In this document: positions 25,001 through 49,432 of the stretch, piece after piece
Layout of the letters: every line of letters begins with the position of its first letter
Numbering within the stretch: the stretch's first letter is position 1
Source of the DNA: Malurus cyaneus samueli
Taxonomy: Eukaryota; Chordata; Aves; Passeriformes; Maluridae
Assembly: GCA_009741485.1 (NCBI GenBank)
Contig: CM019219.1
Location: forward strand, 7,370,048 to 7,434,047
DNA length: 64,000 bases
Reading direction: 5' to 3'
Translations under genes and position numbers: made by a program
The notes under the pieces: model-generated
What the model was told of the DNA's origin: nothing
Databases searched by the model: none
What the model saw: the letters and a program-made list of their open reading frames with translations, nothing else

Positions 25001-27420
25001 AAGGTGCCAGTATCCCTTTAAAGCTTGATGTGAAATAACAATTGATAGCAGCTTGGAGTGGAGAGAGGAACTGAGATGCAATTGGCACGGTTAAAGCATT
25101 TATTTTATTGGATCAAACCTGTCTGCTGATATGAGCTTAGTAAAGGCTATCAAGATAAATTGCCATTTAAGGTTGGTTGCTTTTTAAGGTAGTGCGACTT
25201 CAGATACATCCTGCATGTAATTAAGGATTGATTTTGACTGTATTTTGAATTTGAAAACTGCTTGGGGGGTAAGGGAGGCTTTGGGAAACTCATTTCCATG
25301 TCAGGGTAAAGATGCAGTTATTGCTTTGGTGTGTTTTCCATGTCTGAATAATTTTTGGTGAGTTTTCTTTGGTAGGGGACATAAGCGGCCGGTGAGTTTT
25401 GACAATATGAGAATGCAGCAGCCCAGACTTTCCCATCCTTCCTTGTATACAGAAATACAGCTCCTTCTCATTTCGGAACAAAAACAAATAAGAGCATCAC
25501 TTTTGGGTGGGGCACAGGCTGGTTTATTTGTTTAGGATTTATAGTGAAATAATGCAATTTGAAATTTTATTCAATAGCCACCATTCCAAACCAACTGTGT
25601 TTGTAAAATATTCACTCTTAATACTTGTAGAACACACAGTATCTAGTGGGAAATACGACAGGGATGAATGAAAATTCACAGGAAATATCAAAAGCTTGTC
25701 AGTACTAATATCAAAATTGAAGCTCTCGTACTCAAGTTTCTCATCTTGGTTCAGATTATAAATCTTTGGAGTGCTGAATGTAATGCTTTCCACAGCAGTG
25801 CAGGGAAAAGCTAGAAGGAGCCTCCAGCCCTCTAACAGGAATGAAGGGATGAGACAGTCCGTCACTGTTTGCAGAGAACGAAAACAGCTGAGAGAGAGAG
25901 CTGACTGCTGCCTTCCCTGTGAATATAACCAGCTCTACATGCTGGCTGCAGGCAGGAGGTTTGGTGGAGGAGCTGCAGCCCACAAAGGCAGAGCCCTGCA
26001 CTGCCTGGAGGCCTTTTCTATTTATCCTTTCTACTCTGGACCTTTACCCACTGTTGTACAATGGCACCTTGTTATCAAATCTTCAGCAAATACTTTGGCA
26101 GAAAAGAGGCTTTTCCACTCTGTCACATCTGCCCTGGTATCTCAGAGCAGATAGGCACTTGTTTGTGCCAGTTTCCAATAAGTTCTTATATAAACCAAGC
26201 AGTTTTAAAAATCTCTACGCTTTCCCATTTGGCATTTGAGTTTAACTTTATTCTTCTTTCCTTGTGTACGTGGTCTTGCACGTTAAAGATGGAAGAGGAA
26301 AAAAGCTCACCACCTTGGGGAACAAGGTGCACCCAAAAAAAGGTGACATGGGGACACAAATGACAGCCAAGGGTGACTTTGGAGCCGAGTTCAGCAAGGT
26401 CAGGGCTGGCTGTGGGGTTCTAAATGTGCTGCCTCCCTCCACTGCCCCCCACCCCTCCTGCCTGTCCACCACCATCCTCCCTGCAGAGACCATGATTTCA
26501 GTGAACTCTGCTGGGAGAAACAAAGTTGATTTTTTTCCTGACTACTCCAGTCGTTTGTCAGCTCCTAGCAGAGACCTCCCCAAATGCAGCGCTGCCAGCA
26601 GCAGGATCTGACCCACTTTTCAGCTCCTGTTTCAGAGAAGAGATGGATTGGAGCATTTATCTCAGCAGGGCTTCTTCAATCACAGAAAGGCAGGCTGGAT
26701 TTCTCTTGTTACCGAGGCCTCGTTATTTGCTTGGCTCTCTGCCCTGCTCTTGGTCACATCTGTTGCCTGAACAAGGGAGGTAAAGCTGAAATTCTGTTCT
26801 TTGTGCTGCTACCCAGTGACCATCTGAGGAACTGAGCTCTGCAGCACAGCAGGAGCCTGTTCTTTCTCTGGCACCTTCATGGTCACTCACAGCCCGGCTC
26901 ATTCCTTGCAGCTCTTGTGCAGGGAGAGAGTCTGTGGGGCCAACAGCCAGGCAGGGGGGATTTGCATCCCATAGGATCATTGGGGCAGGGACTGAGAGCT
27001 CTGGGGGGCACTGGGCCATGGCAGGGCTCTTATGGGCTATTGGTGCCCTCAAGGCCATGATAAATATTTCCAGTGGTGTGTGAAGGTTCCTGATTTTCTG
27101 CCATATAATCCCAAAATATTCTGTATTTGATGAAGGAGTGGCTGGGAGAGGGATGAATGCAGCAGGACAGTGGTACACTTAGTGACAGCTCATTAGGAAA
27201 TAATTAATTACCTGGCTGCTTTAGCAGATTAGTGGGGTGAGGGGAGCAGGGATAGCCTCTGTGCTCATTTGGCAAAGGGTGACTCAGGGAAGGTCAGGCT
27301 GAGGACAGCCGGGTGCAGGGCAGGCAGGACATGACCCTCTGGAGCTGCTGTCAGCAGGAGCTGGGGGTTCTGCATCCTCCCTGCCCACACCAGCACCACC
27401 TGCATGCTCCCACCAGCACT
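22094..27420. other. Intergenic DNA between convergent DCLRE1A and PLEKHS1, left part
   Basis: No gene was supported on either strand: the open frames are short, lack homology and have no coherent splice structure. Composition becomes GC-richer from about 24.4 kb. No repeat was confidently classified. Confidence 0.6.
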
Positions 27421-27429
27421 TCAACTGGA

Positions 27430-27800
27430 GTTACTCAGGGGAACGTTGTCTTTCTGAGCATTCTAAACCTCCTTGCTGAGCACTGTGACAATGGGGGAAC
27501 AAAGCATCCGGATCCCTTCCATCTCGTTCAAAGAAATCCTTTACTCTCAAAAAGCTGCGCCCTTTTATACATTCATTATTCCCAGGCTGAGCACCCATTG
27601 GCTGTTTGCTTGGCAGGGTCACTGCCCATGAATATTCTTATCCAATCACATCTGTGGTTAGGTGGGGTCTATGGCTCTGTTTAACCAATCACGGCCTGAC
27701 ACACAAGGCAGGGCCATGTCAATCACACATCATGTGACAGCTGCTCCCTCATCACATGACCTTGGGACTCAAACCCTTCCCAAACTGCAAATGGGATCCA
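27430..27800 (-). mobile_element. Probable solo LTR of an endogenous retrovirus, minus orientation
   Basis: Read on the minus strand, the segment has a retroviral promoter layout: several CCAAT/ATTGG boxes (near 27596, 27644 and 27686), then a TATA box (TATAAAAGGG, complement of 27560-27569), then an AGTAAAGG element about 20-30 bases downstream. No internal gag/pol/env-like reading frame is seen nearby, so it would be a solitary LTR. Ends and target-site duplications could not be fixed. Confidence 0.45.
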
Positions 27801-30800
27801 ACAGAAGCTCATTCCTCAAGGTTCTCCTTAACCCCAACACAGCACTGCTCGCTGGCAGCCTCCTGGCTTTGTCCCACCTGGACAACCAGGGCAGGAACCT
27901 GCCATGAGCCTCCCCTGCTCCACAGAGGTTCAGTTCAAGGTGTGACAGCGGCTCTCAAACCCCTGAGCTCTGTGAGGGCTCTGAATGGGGCAGTGCAGGA
28001 AGTCTAACGGCCCTCATTTGCCTGTTTTTCACACCAAACACAACCAGAGGGACAGCTGACATCACCATATGGTGCCACAACCTGCTGACAGGTGAGGATC
28101 CCCCATGGGGTGACAGCAGTGACCATCCCATCCTGCAGGCACAGACACCCTCCTGTCCCCTATTGCAGTGCCCAAACACCCTGCACTTGTGACCATCAGT
28201 GTTTGTGCCATTGGCAGAACTTAAAAAGACAAACGGATGGAAAGGTCCCAGGGTGACCCAACCACAGTGCAGAGGATGTTTCATCCAGCTGCCAGAGAGA
28301 CTGGACACATATTTACCCTGAGTTATTTCAGTGTTTTAGTCACCTTGAAGAGCAGGTGCTGCTTACTGCCACTTGTCTGATGCTAGGAAATAACCTGAAG
28401 CATACTTACAAATTTTTTTTTAATCATCAAATATAAAAATGTACTTACAATAGAGAACTCCTGTTTTACCATCTTTGACTTATTTTTTCCTACCCACAGT
28501 CCCTCTTGCTGTTTATAGTTTTTCCTCATGACTGAGTTTTCCTTCCTCTCAGTTCTCCCCCCAGCTACTTTTCCACTATTGGGGATTTCTCAGAAATGTT
28601 ACGCTGTCAGATTTCACTTTTATTCTTAGAAATTGGAGCACAAGGACAATTGCTTGGAAGTAAAATGACATCTGTGAAGAATGACTTTGGACATTGAATA
28701 AAACAGAAGAGGGGCAAATTGGAGGACAGAAGGCCAGAATTCCTGTAGGGCATTTAGTTGTTTTAAGGACATTTCGCATATAAATGAGGTTATTTTGGCA
28801 AAATGTGTCCTGGTGTAGAATGTGTGACTGATCAGTAGGGGTGTCTAAGGAGCAAGTACTCGAAAACATTGGCTTTTCCTGGCTAAAAAAAATTGTGCAA
28901 CCCTCATCACTGATGGAGGTAGTATCCTTCCCACAGCCTTGAGGCACAGGCAGAAACAGAAATAGATTTCTTGGGAAAACTCACAGTGGCAGGAGATAAA
29001 AAACAGGATGTAGCTCAGTGATGTTCCTACAATGAACATCACGAACATCCAACATGTAAAAGAAGATTATCACCACTGGTAGCCTTGGTCTTAGTCCTCC
29101 CACAACCTGTTCAACTTCACCTTCTGCTGGGTTATAAAAGGAACCAATTCTCAGGTACAGATCACCCCTGGATTTCCCTTACATTCCTTTCTCTTTCAGG
29201 GATTGCTTTTCTCCTGAGCAATTGCCATCTTCCTGCTAGAGTGATAGAAAGACCATGATTCATATTTGGGAATTCTGGGGTAAATATCAGCAGCCACTAA
29301 TGAGTGAATGCAGGATGGAAATGTGCCACAAATTAACAGCTGGGGAAACAACCTAAATCTTTGTTTAAGTGTAGCTTTTTTAAAAAAGGGCTGTTTTGCA
29401 ACTCACCTGCAGATTACTGGGGAGTTGCAGGTAATCTTTACAGGACAAGGAGGGGCCATGCTAGGAGAAAATGAGGTGTTTTGCAATATACAAAGTGTTA
29501 TAAATTGTTAGCATATTTATTAATCGTATGTGGGCAGACAACTTCACACACTCTACCAGAATTCACTGTACCAATGTCATTTCCATGTTTTAAGTGTTAT
29601 GAATCAGCCAATATGTGACATTAATTATCTGCATTTCGCATTGTGCAAACTGACATAAAGATCAATTATGGACTAACACATCAGTAACTGTTTTCTGAAG
29701 TACAGAAGTAATCCCCCAGCTTTCTAAAATATTCTGCAATTATTCTGCACATGCTGTATCTAACCAAATCCCGTTTTTGTTCGAAAGTAACATTCTTCCA
29801 TGGCTGAGATGGGCAGCATGCAGTGCTCAACATCTGCTTCAGCAGCAGGTTCCATGGAGGTGGATCTTCTCCCATCACCATGAGGGATCCTCTTCACCTC
29901 TTTTTGGAAATGCTTTTCTATGAAGTTCTAGGAAATTGCTCCATGGCTTTGGATTTCTTTGAATTTCAATTTCTCACCTCCTTTGTTCATCTGTAACTGG
30001 AAACACAAGGTATTTGTTTCACAGTTCAGTGTCACATGACTATTTTCAGGGTCAATGACCATTTTCAGGAACTGTTTGAAAAAATGGTGGAACAATGCAG
30101 AATGTTTGATCTAAGAAAAAGGGAAGGGGGGACAGGCAGAAAAAGACACCTTCCACAATGAAAATTTCTCTGGAGACAGCAGAAATCCAAATGTTCCCTA
30201 TGCCCACTGAAAACAGGGCAAGAAAATCATGTTAATGCTATGAAAACATTCTCTAGGATAAATATTAGAAGAAAACTTCCTAATTTTGCAGAGAGATGAT
30301 TCTTGGAACACCACAGGAAAGCTTGAACTTTCATTTTCTAAAGAAGAGCTGAGGCAAATCTTGGCCAGGAAAGGCCAAGGGTGACATCCTCAGTGGATGC
30401 TCGTGAACTAGATGGTCTGTGATTTTAGGATTCAGGCCATGAGGACTGTCCTAGCAGATTGACTCAGTTACAGGGCTGAAATAAGCCCTGTATAGTGATA
30501 GCCAAGCATTCCATCCTTCAGGAACTCAGGCAGAAATGGATTTGCTGTGCTCAAAGCAGCAGTGCAGAGCAAAGGAGTCCCATGGCAGCTTTGGAGAAGA
30601 GCTCCCAAGGAATATATTTTCTTCCATTTTCAGCTTCTGTAGTTCCAGAATGGGGAGTTCCCTCTGTATTTATGCAGAATTCAACACAAAAAGGGCTTTG
30701 AACACCACTGAAACAGAAATATCAAAATGTGATCCTTTCCCACCTTGAGAAACAAACATGTCCCAAACACTCTTATTTCAAAAGCAGAAGAGACAGGATG

Positions 30801-31860
30801 TGGAAACATTCAGTCTGGAAATCAGTCTTTGGAACATGGGCTGAGTTTGAATAGATTATACACATACTTGTGTTTGCCTGGTTTGAGTTGCTTGATGCTG
30901 TTTTCATCTTCAGCTGAATACAGTTTTATAATGGTTTTTTTTTACAAGTTCAGCACGTTTTTTATATTTACTACTCGAGTAAGTGAGTGTAGTTTCTTAA
31001 CATAGTAGTTGACTCGGCCTGACTCATTTGGAAGCTGGACAAATACCTCCTTTGAGCCAAATCCACCTTAATCAAAGCTTACATAAATCTCTTAATATCA
31101 ATAATCCTGTGTCTGCCAAACCCAGTAGTTATTTTGGTTGTATCTGGCAAGGTAAAATTATCAGTACTCAAAGGCAGTGATTCTGTTTGTTGCCATGTTG
31201 TCATTGTATATTGACACTTACCTTTTTTACAATAAGCAATATTTGTGTGTAAAAATTTGTGTTCACACAGAGCACAGGTGTGTGTTCTGCCATGTCCCAC
31301 CATGGTTCTGTAGGCAACAGAGGTCACTCTAGGACAGGACAAAACTCCCTTTTGGCATACACTGAAGTGCCCCTGAAGGCAATTCCATATTAATTTCCTT
31401 CTGGTGTGATGTCAGCTGAAAATCAGTAATGTTTCTATGGTAGCAATGCAAGGAAGGCAAAGCCACAAATAAATATTTACAGGAATTGCTCTGGAAATGC
31501 TGTGTATCAGTGACATCCCTGTGTTAGAACCTGGTAGCATCAAAACATTCTCTGTGAGGAGCAGTACACTCTGTCTGTACTGGGATGACAGCATTTGCAT
31601 TCAGACAGATCATTTCTCTCTTTGTGGCTTTCCCAGCTGTCTTCACCAGGAAATCTTTCCCAGAGCAAGCCAGCTCTTCTCTCTCCCAAATCCATTCATT
31701 CCTTTTTCACTTGGAGCTTATTTTGGATGTCAGCGAACCCAAAGGTGCTCCAGACATATTCCATTTCCCCAACCAACTCTTCTTCCTGTCATCCCTGGGA
31801 TGTATTTTTGTGGCTGGAATGTAAGAGTGGCATAACACAAGAGGAGGCCCCACTGAATCC
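27801..31860. other. Intergenic DNA, right part
   Basis: GC-rich to about 28.3 kb, then AT-rich. No exon of a known family, RNA gene or classifiable repeat was recognised. PLEKHS1 3' UTR sequence probably begins near the right end. Confidence 0.6.
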
Positions 31861-31868
31861 TTACACAT

Positions 31869-31874
31869 TTTATT
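31869..31874 (-). terminator. PLEKHS1: Candidate PLEKHS1 poly(A) signal
   Basis: TTTATT on the plus strand is AATAAA on the minus strand, about 500 bases after the PLEKHS1 stop. A GT-containing stretch lies just beyond it in the transcript direction. It is the only perfect AATAAA I noticed in that interval. Confidence 0.4.
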
Positions 31875-32185
31875 TACCAGCCTTCCCTCCAGCACTGCAT
31901 CTCTCAGCTCACTTGTGCCTTTCTGTAGCTAAGGGGAATCCAAGGAAAACATGGCTCTATTCCAAATGCTGGTTGTTTGCACACTCCTAACTGATGAGGG
32001 GCTCAGGGTAAATCAGTGTAACTCAGTGTAAAGGGGTGAGCAGAGGCATGAACCAGTACTTTCTGCTGAAATGCAAAATACACACAGCACAAAGGTCATG
32101 GAAATTATCTGACCCTCCTTTTCTTCCATGTAACAGAAATACATGCCAGCATGAAATATAAGCCAAATACATGCCATTCATGCAA

Positions 32186-32202
32186 AAAAAAAAAAAAAAA
32201 AG
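32186..32202. repeat. Poly(A) homopolymer run
   Basis: About 17 consecutive A residues in the PLEKHS1 3' region. There is no adjacent recognisable retroposon, so it is either a simple repeat or a remnant tail. Confidence 0.7.
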
Positions 32203-32376
32203 TTATCAGGACATAAAATGAAATCCACATTCTCCATACTTTGTACTTCAGCAGCAAAAGATGTCTGGCAGCTCAAGAAGATGAAGATTATCTCTATGCA
32301 CCATATATCACCTTCTCCTCCCTGATCTTTTCCTTTGAGTTTTGGCACTTACTTAATCACTGAGGTCTCCTTTTTT

Positions 32377-44240
<11,864 letters not shown>

Positions 44241-44876
44241 CTAATCAAAGAGAAATGAGGAGCATCATTACTTAACTTGCTGCCAATTAATCTCTTCAAA
44301 AAGACCTGCTTGAACTGGAAATTGCTGCTGAACACTGGGTTTCTTTGCTTAATTGGCCATAAGACAAACACAAATCAAGGCTATAAAATATTGAGCCAAG
44401 CCCTGCTTCCCTGGTGAAATGCTGACAATTGGCCCAAACTGTAAACTAATTGTAGTGAAAATGTAGGGGCTCAGAAGATATCATGAGCTCCCATCTTATT
44501 CAACTGATCTTATTTAACTTTTGGGATCTGGTCTTATTTATCTTCATAATTAATGATCTGAAATGCACCCCTAATGAAATTCATAGATGGTGTTCAGTCA
44601 TCTAAGGGTAGGTTATCTTACAACTTTATTAGTGACAAATTTCAATGAAAGAAATTTTGTACCTGCAGAATTTCTTTTATTTGCAGAAGCCATCCTGATT
44701 GTTTCTTCCACCCAGAGAGCAAAGAGAGCAAAAATGTTGAAGCTAATTCCTTTCACTCTGCTTGCTGCTGAGCAGCATTTCGCTGCACACACAGCTGCTG
44801 CTGAGAAAATAACAAAAATCTTGCAAGTATTAATTCTCCTACTGAGGATTAAATGACATAAAATTACCATAATAGG

Positions 44877-44940
44877 TATTAATATATTTAATAATAATTT
44901 TTATATATATTATATTATATATCTATATTAACATTTTATA
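44877..44940. repeat. TA-rich simple sequence
   Basis: Interrupted TATATA/ATATTA runs with almost no G or C. Confidence 0.7.
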
Positions 44941-45240
44941 ATACAATCATAAAACTAAAAATAACAGACATTATACATTTTGTAGGCCAAAATGATTATT
45001 TGCCCAGAAGTGGTGAGAGCTGTCAAGAGAACTTCATTTTGCCCTTTCTTTTGTACTAGTCACAATCCCTGTAACCTAGGAATAGTGCATCCATACGTGG
45101 TTCTAACACTGCTTTTTCAGCGTGATCAGTTCAGTATAAAACAGGCATAGCTTGGCCTAAAGAGTTTAAAATATTTCGAAAATACAGTTAAAATACTGTG
45201 GCAATTTTAGTAGTTTTCAAGCCTGTAGTATTCTTACTAC

Positions 45241-45272
45241 AATGCCTTTTCAGAAGTTTCCCTTTGCTTCAT
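45241..45272 (-). CDS. Weak candidate for the first coding exon of PLEKHS1
   Basis: ATG at 45272 opens ten codons (MKQRETSEKA) ending before a GT donor. Joined to 44236 it stays in frame and gives an N-terminus of nearly the same length as human. It requires a weak GTAGTA donor and the second AG at the acceptor, so it is an inference only. No better first exon was found between 44.3 and 47.8 kb. Confidence 0.22.
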
Positions 45273-47867
45273 CTCAAAACTCTCATTCCATGCAAAATCA
45301 GATCTTGGCTGGAAGTTGTTACCTACAAGGAGGTTGCACAGACCCACTTGTGCCACCTGAAGCCTTGGAGCCTCTCCTGGGAAATCTGAAAGGTTACAAG
45401 TGCTGTTCTCTGGTTCTTTGCTGAGTACCCTCGCTAGAATATGAAACTTAAGGCTTTCCTCTTTTTCTTTTTCTTCAGCGATTCATTCCACGGTGCCAAA
45501 AGTAAATATGAACAAATCAGGAGTGGGTTGGTCAGAAACTGGGTGGGCTACACATGAATTCACCTCAAGACAGAACTGAAGCTCTAGACTTTCATTGCTC
45601 CTGTTTCAGGCTGTAAATGGGGATGATCCACTGCAAACTTAGCTCCATCTGAGGTCTCTGCACAACATTTCTGTCTCTATTTTTTTGAGGTTTTTTTAGG
45701 GAAACATTTGCAATTTTTGCCTTTTGGGGATAAAGACTTGTCTTATAAATACTGTGATAAACTACTATAAAATTTGCTTCTAGAGTTTTCATCCATTACC
45801 TACCAGAAAAATAAAAAGATAAAAAAGCATTTTCCAAAACGAAAAATGACTGCACATAAAGTCAAGCGATGCACACCTGGGTTGCAATGAAAGGCAACGA
45901 ATTATTTTGTTCATTGTGACTGACAGAGTCACCTCAGCTGGCAAACGATGCAATTACAACAAAACAATGTTCAAAGAGCCTATGACAGGGTAATAGGATT
46001 GGATATCAATATTGGATATCAATAAAAGTCAAGATTTGCACGTGGGAAGACAAATACCTGTGAGATTAGTTGTGCTATCTCGTTCTGCCTTTTGGGAAAA
46101 AGTTTTTAATTGTTACTTTTAATTGTCTTTTCAACAGAAAGCCACATTATAAACAGGTTATGTCTAATTCAAAACAGATAATGCCAATTTCATGATTATA
46201 CACCCTCAGATTTTTGTGTGCCTGGCATTAAGGGATTTGATTGCTTCAAACCTTTTGTAATGCAATGAGACACTTCAGTCAAAATGCAAATAAAATCCTT
46301 CAAATTATTAAGATATAAGCTACTATAAAAAACTTCCAAGATAAGGAAAACGAACTGTTAATACTTACAAACAAAATGTCTTCATGGTGAAGAAAGTTTT
46401 GGAGAAATACACTCTCAAGTAAATCCAGATTCTCTGTATTGCCTCCTGCAGCAAATATGAATTGTCCTTGCCCTGCACTGTGACTGCCTTCTTACAGTCC
46501 ACGTATAAATACAAACACCCTGAAATATGACCCACAGGGAAATGCCTGTTTCTGTATGGGAAGCAAATTAAAGACTGTTCTGGAAAGGGGAAGTCCAGAA
46601 GATTAATATTCACTTAGAAGCAATGAAAAACATGCATATTTGAGGCAGAGATGAATGTCTCCTATACAGAAAAAAACGCCTGGAGAGAGCGTGTTTTTGT
46701 TGGTTCACTTTCTGACCAGTCCCTTCAGTTCCCAAGCTGTTTCTAAAGCATTATGTCCACCCATGACTGGAAGATAAAGCAACATAAAGAACCCTAAAAG
46801 ACCATCAAAGTTCCATACAGTGAAGCCAATTTCAGATTTAAAGAGCATTTAGTAAAACATGCTGATGGTGAAGCAGGATTTCTCATGCTGCCTATGCCAT
46901 GACAGGGTAATTTCAGTGTCTGTCTTGGCTATAAGTGAATTTTTGGGCTTCTCTCCAGAAACATTCAGTTTATCATCAACTACAGTGGTTTAACCCACTA
47001 AAATCTGACTAATCCTGTGGATGTGAAGGGAATTGCTTTCCAGTAGAAGATTTTAATAAATTTGATGAGGAAAAAGAGCTAAAACACCCTGCAGCATTTG
47101 AATCACTATTCAGCAGCCTGGCTGTGCTTGAGTGAAAGGGTCTCATCCTGAGTGGGCTCCTTCAGGCTCATGGGCTGGAGCTGTGTCAGTATCACCACTT
47201 AGGGCTGATGTCTGACAGTTCCAAATTTTCTTCTTAAATAATATTCTTTGGACATGATCTAAAGTAACACTCATCTGGCAAAGACACTGGTCCTGACACA
47301 AGGGAATGCTTTTCTGTCTTTCACCTCTAAGTTATCTTTCCAAGTTATTTTCTTCTATTTTCTTCTCTTCTCTGTTTTAGCCTGATCTTTCCATATCTCC
47401 TATACAAGAACTGGCACAAAGGATAGTTCTGGAGAGAAGGGAATAATGTTAACAGCAATTTAAAACATTCTTATGGCAAACCAGGAATATCCTTAATTCC
47501 AGAAAATAGTTTAGGATGGAGCTATCTGCCAGAAGCAATAGGAAGAACACTTTCAGATGCACTGCTAGACCACTGTACAATTTACTTTATAAAGGACAAG
47601 ATTAAGCACTGGTAGAGCAAGATATTTCCATTAACTTTGATTTACTACAAGAGAGGACATGGCCTGTCCCACTCAAGTCACCCAAGGCCAAATTACTTTT
47701 CCAATCTACCTTTTCACTGACATAATAAACCTTCTCCTGAAAAAATACCAGAGACCAACTGCTTTCTTTAAAGTGAAAGGGACTGGGATATATTGTGGTT
47801 GGTTTTTACTTCACCAGATGGAGTGACAAACACACAGATATACAAAAGATATTTACAAAAAAAGGTC

Positions 47868-47873
47868 TTTATT
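47868..47873 (-). terminator. CASP7: CASP7 poly(A) signal; alternative at 47907-47912
   Basis: TTTATT on the plus strand gives AATAAA on the minus strand about 1.34 kb after the CASP7 stop. It is followed in the transcript direction by T-rich and TGTGTG-type sequence, a textbook downstream element. A second AATAAA lies 39 bases earlier in the transcript. Confidence 0.75.
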
Positions 47874-49208
47874 GATGTCATGCTCAATACATCCATAAAA
47901 CAACCATTTATTTAATTCAAAAATCTGTAAATTTGACTTATGAAAAATAGATGTCTCACTATGTCACAGTATTTGTAAGAAAATAAACTTCACAATTTGG
48001 TAACTTGGCTTTAATGCTATGCACTTATTTTCTTAGAAGATTGCAAAACAGTATAGAGTACACTAACTGGGAAAAGAGTGAACTACTAATCCTTTATCAG
48101 TTTAACCAAATCATTAAACTTACTTTTTTGAGCTAGCTACCAACTATAGAGAGAATATAAAAAGTAGAAATATACGTAACTCTAAAACACGTAAATCTAA
48201 AACACAAAATCAAGACCGTACAGTAACTAAGAAGGCACTTCTGGTTTCTGATTCAAGTAAGCATTTCCAGTTTTGGCAAAACTCCCCACAAATAGAAGTT
48301 AAATCTGGAACATATAATTCTATCTTTTCAACATTAAATTTAAACATTTTATAATGAAGCCTTGTCATTAACTTCTGATGGTTCAAAACTTCTGAATCAA
48401 CAAGCAGATATTCTTATTTCTGCAAGCAGAAGAACTGCAATACCACTGTTTCAGGCTGTTCTATCAGTCAATTTTCATTGCAAGGCAAAATGTCTTTATA
48501 ATGGCACTTTAATACAGTATCATCCAAGTAAAATTTGCCAATCTTTCACAAAGATTTTAATTTTGATTGTTCTATTTGTTATAATTCCATATTGTTCAGG
48601 TAAATAATCTAAAAATACTGATCTTTTTACACATTCATTCAATGCTAGAATGATGATTAAGTAAACTGACTTTCAGATAAAGCACAGAGCAACCATTAGC
48701 CTTCATTAATAAAGTTCATTAAAAAGAAATGATTATATGAGACCAAGAAACACCCTTTAAAATAGCTACAAACTGTTCTATCACGGGACATACCCCATAA
48801 TATGATGGTCTTTGGAAATTTCCAAGGAGGTTATGGTTCCATAAGCTAGCAGTAAGAGAAGGAGTCTCAAAATTTTTTGGTTTTATTCTTAATTTAAAAT
48901 CTGCTTTCTGGGAAAAAACCTTTATGGGCCAGGTAGCTGACTCATAACATCTTCAGTAGCCATAAATCATGACAGCCACACTAAGGGAAACCAAGATACA
49001 ATAATTAGCAATAGCTGTCAGGCTTGTTCACAGCTTTTACTTCTTTAAAACATTGCATACTGTCCATCCATCAGATACCCCGGCTTATACAATACAAAAA
49101 ATCTAGTGTTCTTACATTTCTGCTATTAAAAATGTTTTACTCCTGTTTATAATCACATCTCCACCCAAAACCATAGCCTGACCTTTCACCATGGGCTGCA
49201 TTACACTT
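47868..49208 (-). other. CASP7: CASP7 3' untranslated region
   Basis: AT-rich 1.3-kb trailer between the stop and the poly(A) signal. It has no long open frame and no recognised repeat. A third AATAAA (complement of 48882-48887) could give a shorter trailer. Confidence 0.65.
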
Positions 49209-49432
49209 TCAGAAGTAAAGTTCCTTAGTGAGCATGGAGACCACGCAGGGAATCTGCTTCTTCTCGCTGAAGCGTGGGTCGTCAGACTGCGACTCGAAAT
49301 TTGTGGCCACCACGTAGTTGACCCGTGTGAGGATCTGCATGATCTCAAGCTGCTTTCCATGCTCATTTAGCACAGAGCACAAAGACTGCACAAACCAGGA
49401 GCCTCTCCCAGGATTCCTCCAGGAGTAATAAC
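49209..49432 (-). CDS. CASP7: CASP7 terminal exon (small subunit)
   Basis: Encodes [20 protein letters not shown] through [17 protein letters not shown] and SMLTKELYF, then TGA at 49211-49209. Includes the substrate-binding YYSWR and the L4 loop. Acceptor CTGTCAG precedes it, phase 1. Confidence 0.97.

Larger units (their letters stand above)
44241..47867 (-). other. PLEKHS1 5' region and the interval to the CASP7 3' end
   Basis: Must hold the PLEKHS1 promoter and first exon(s), but no CpG island marks them. AT-rich, with a TA-rich simple stretch at about 44877-44940 and a perfect 13-bp tandem duplication at 45998-46023. Confidence 0.6.

Noticed and set aside
29760..29905. Minus-strand open stretch considered as the PLEKHS1 last exon
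   Set aside because: It lacks the conserved KLTV/I-x-R-I-P pattern, which was found at 32377-32445 instead.
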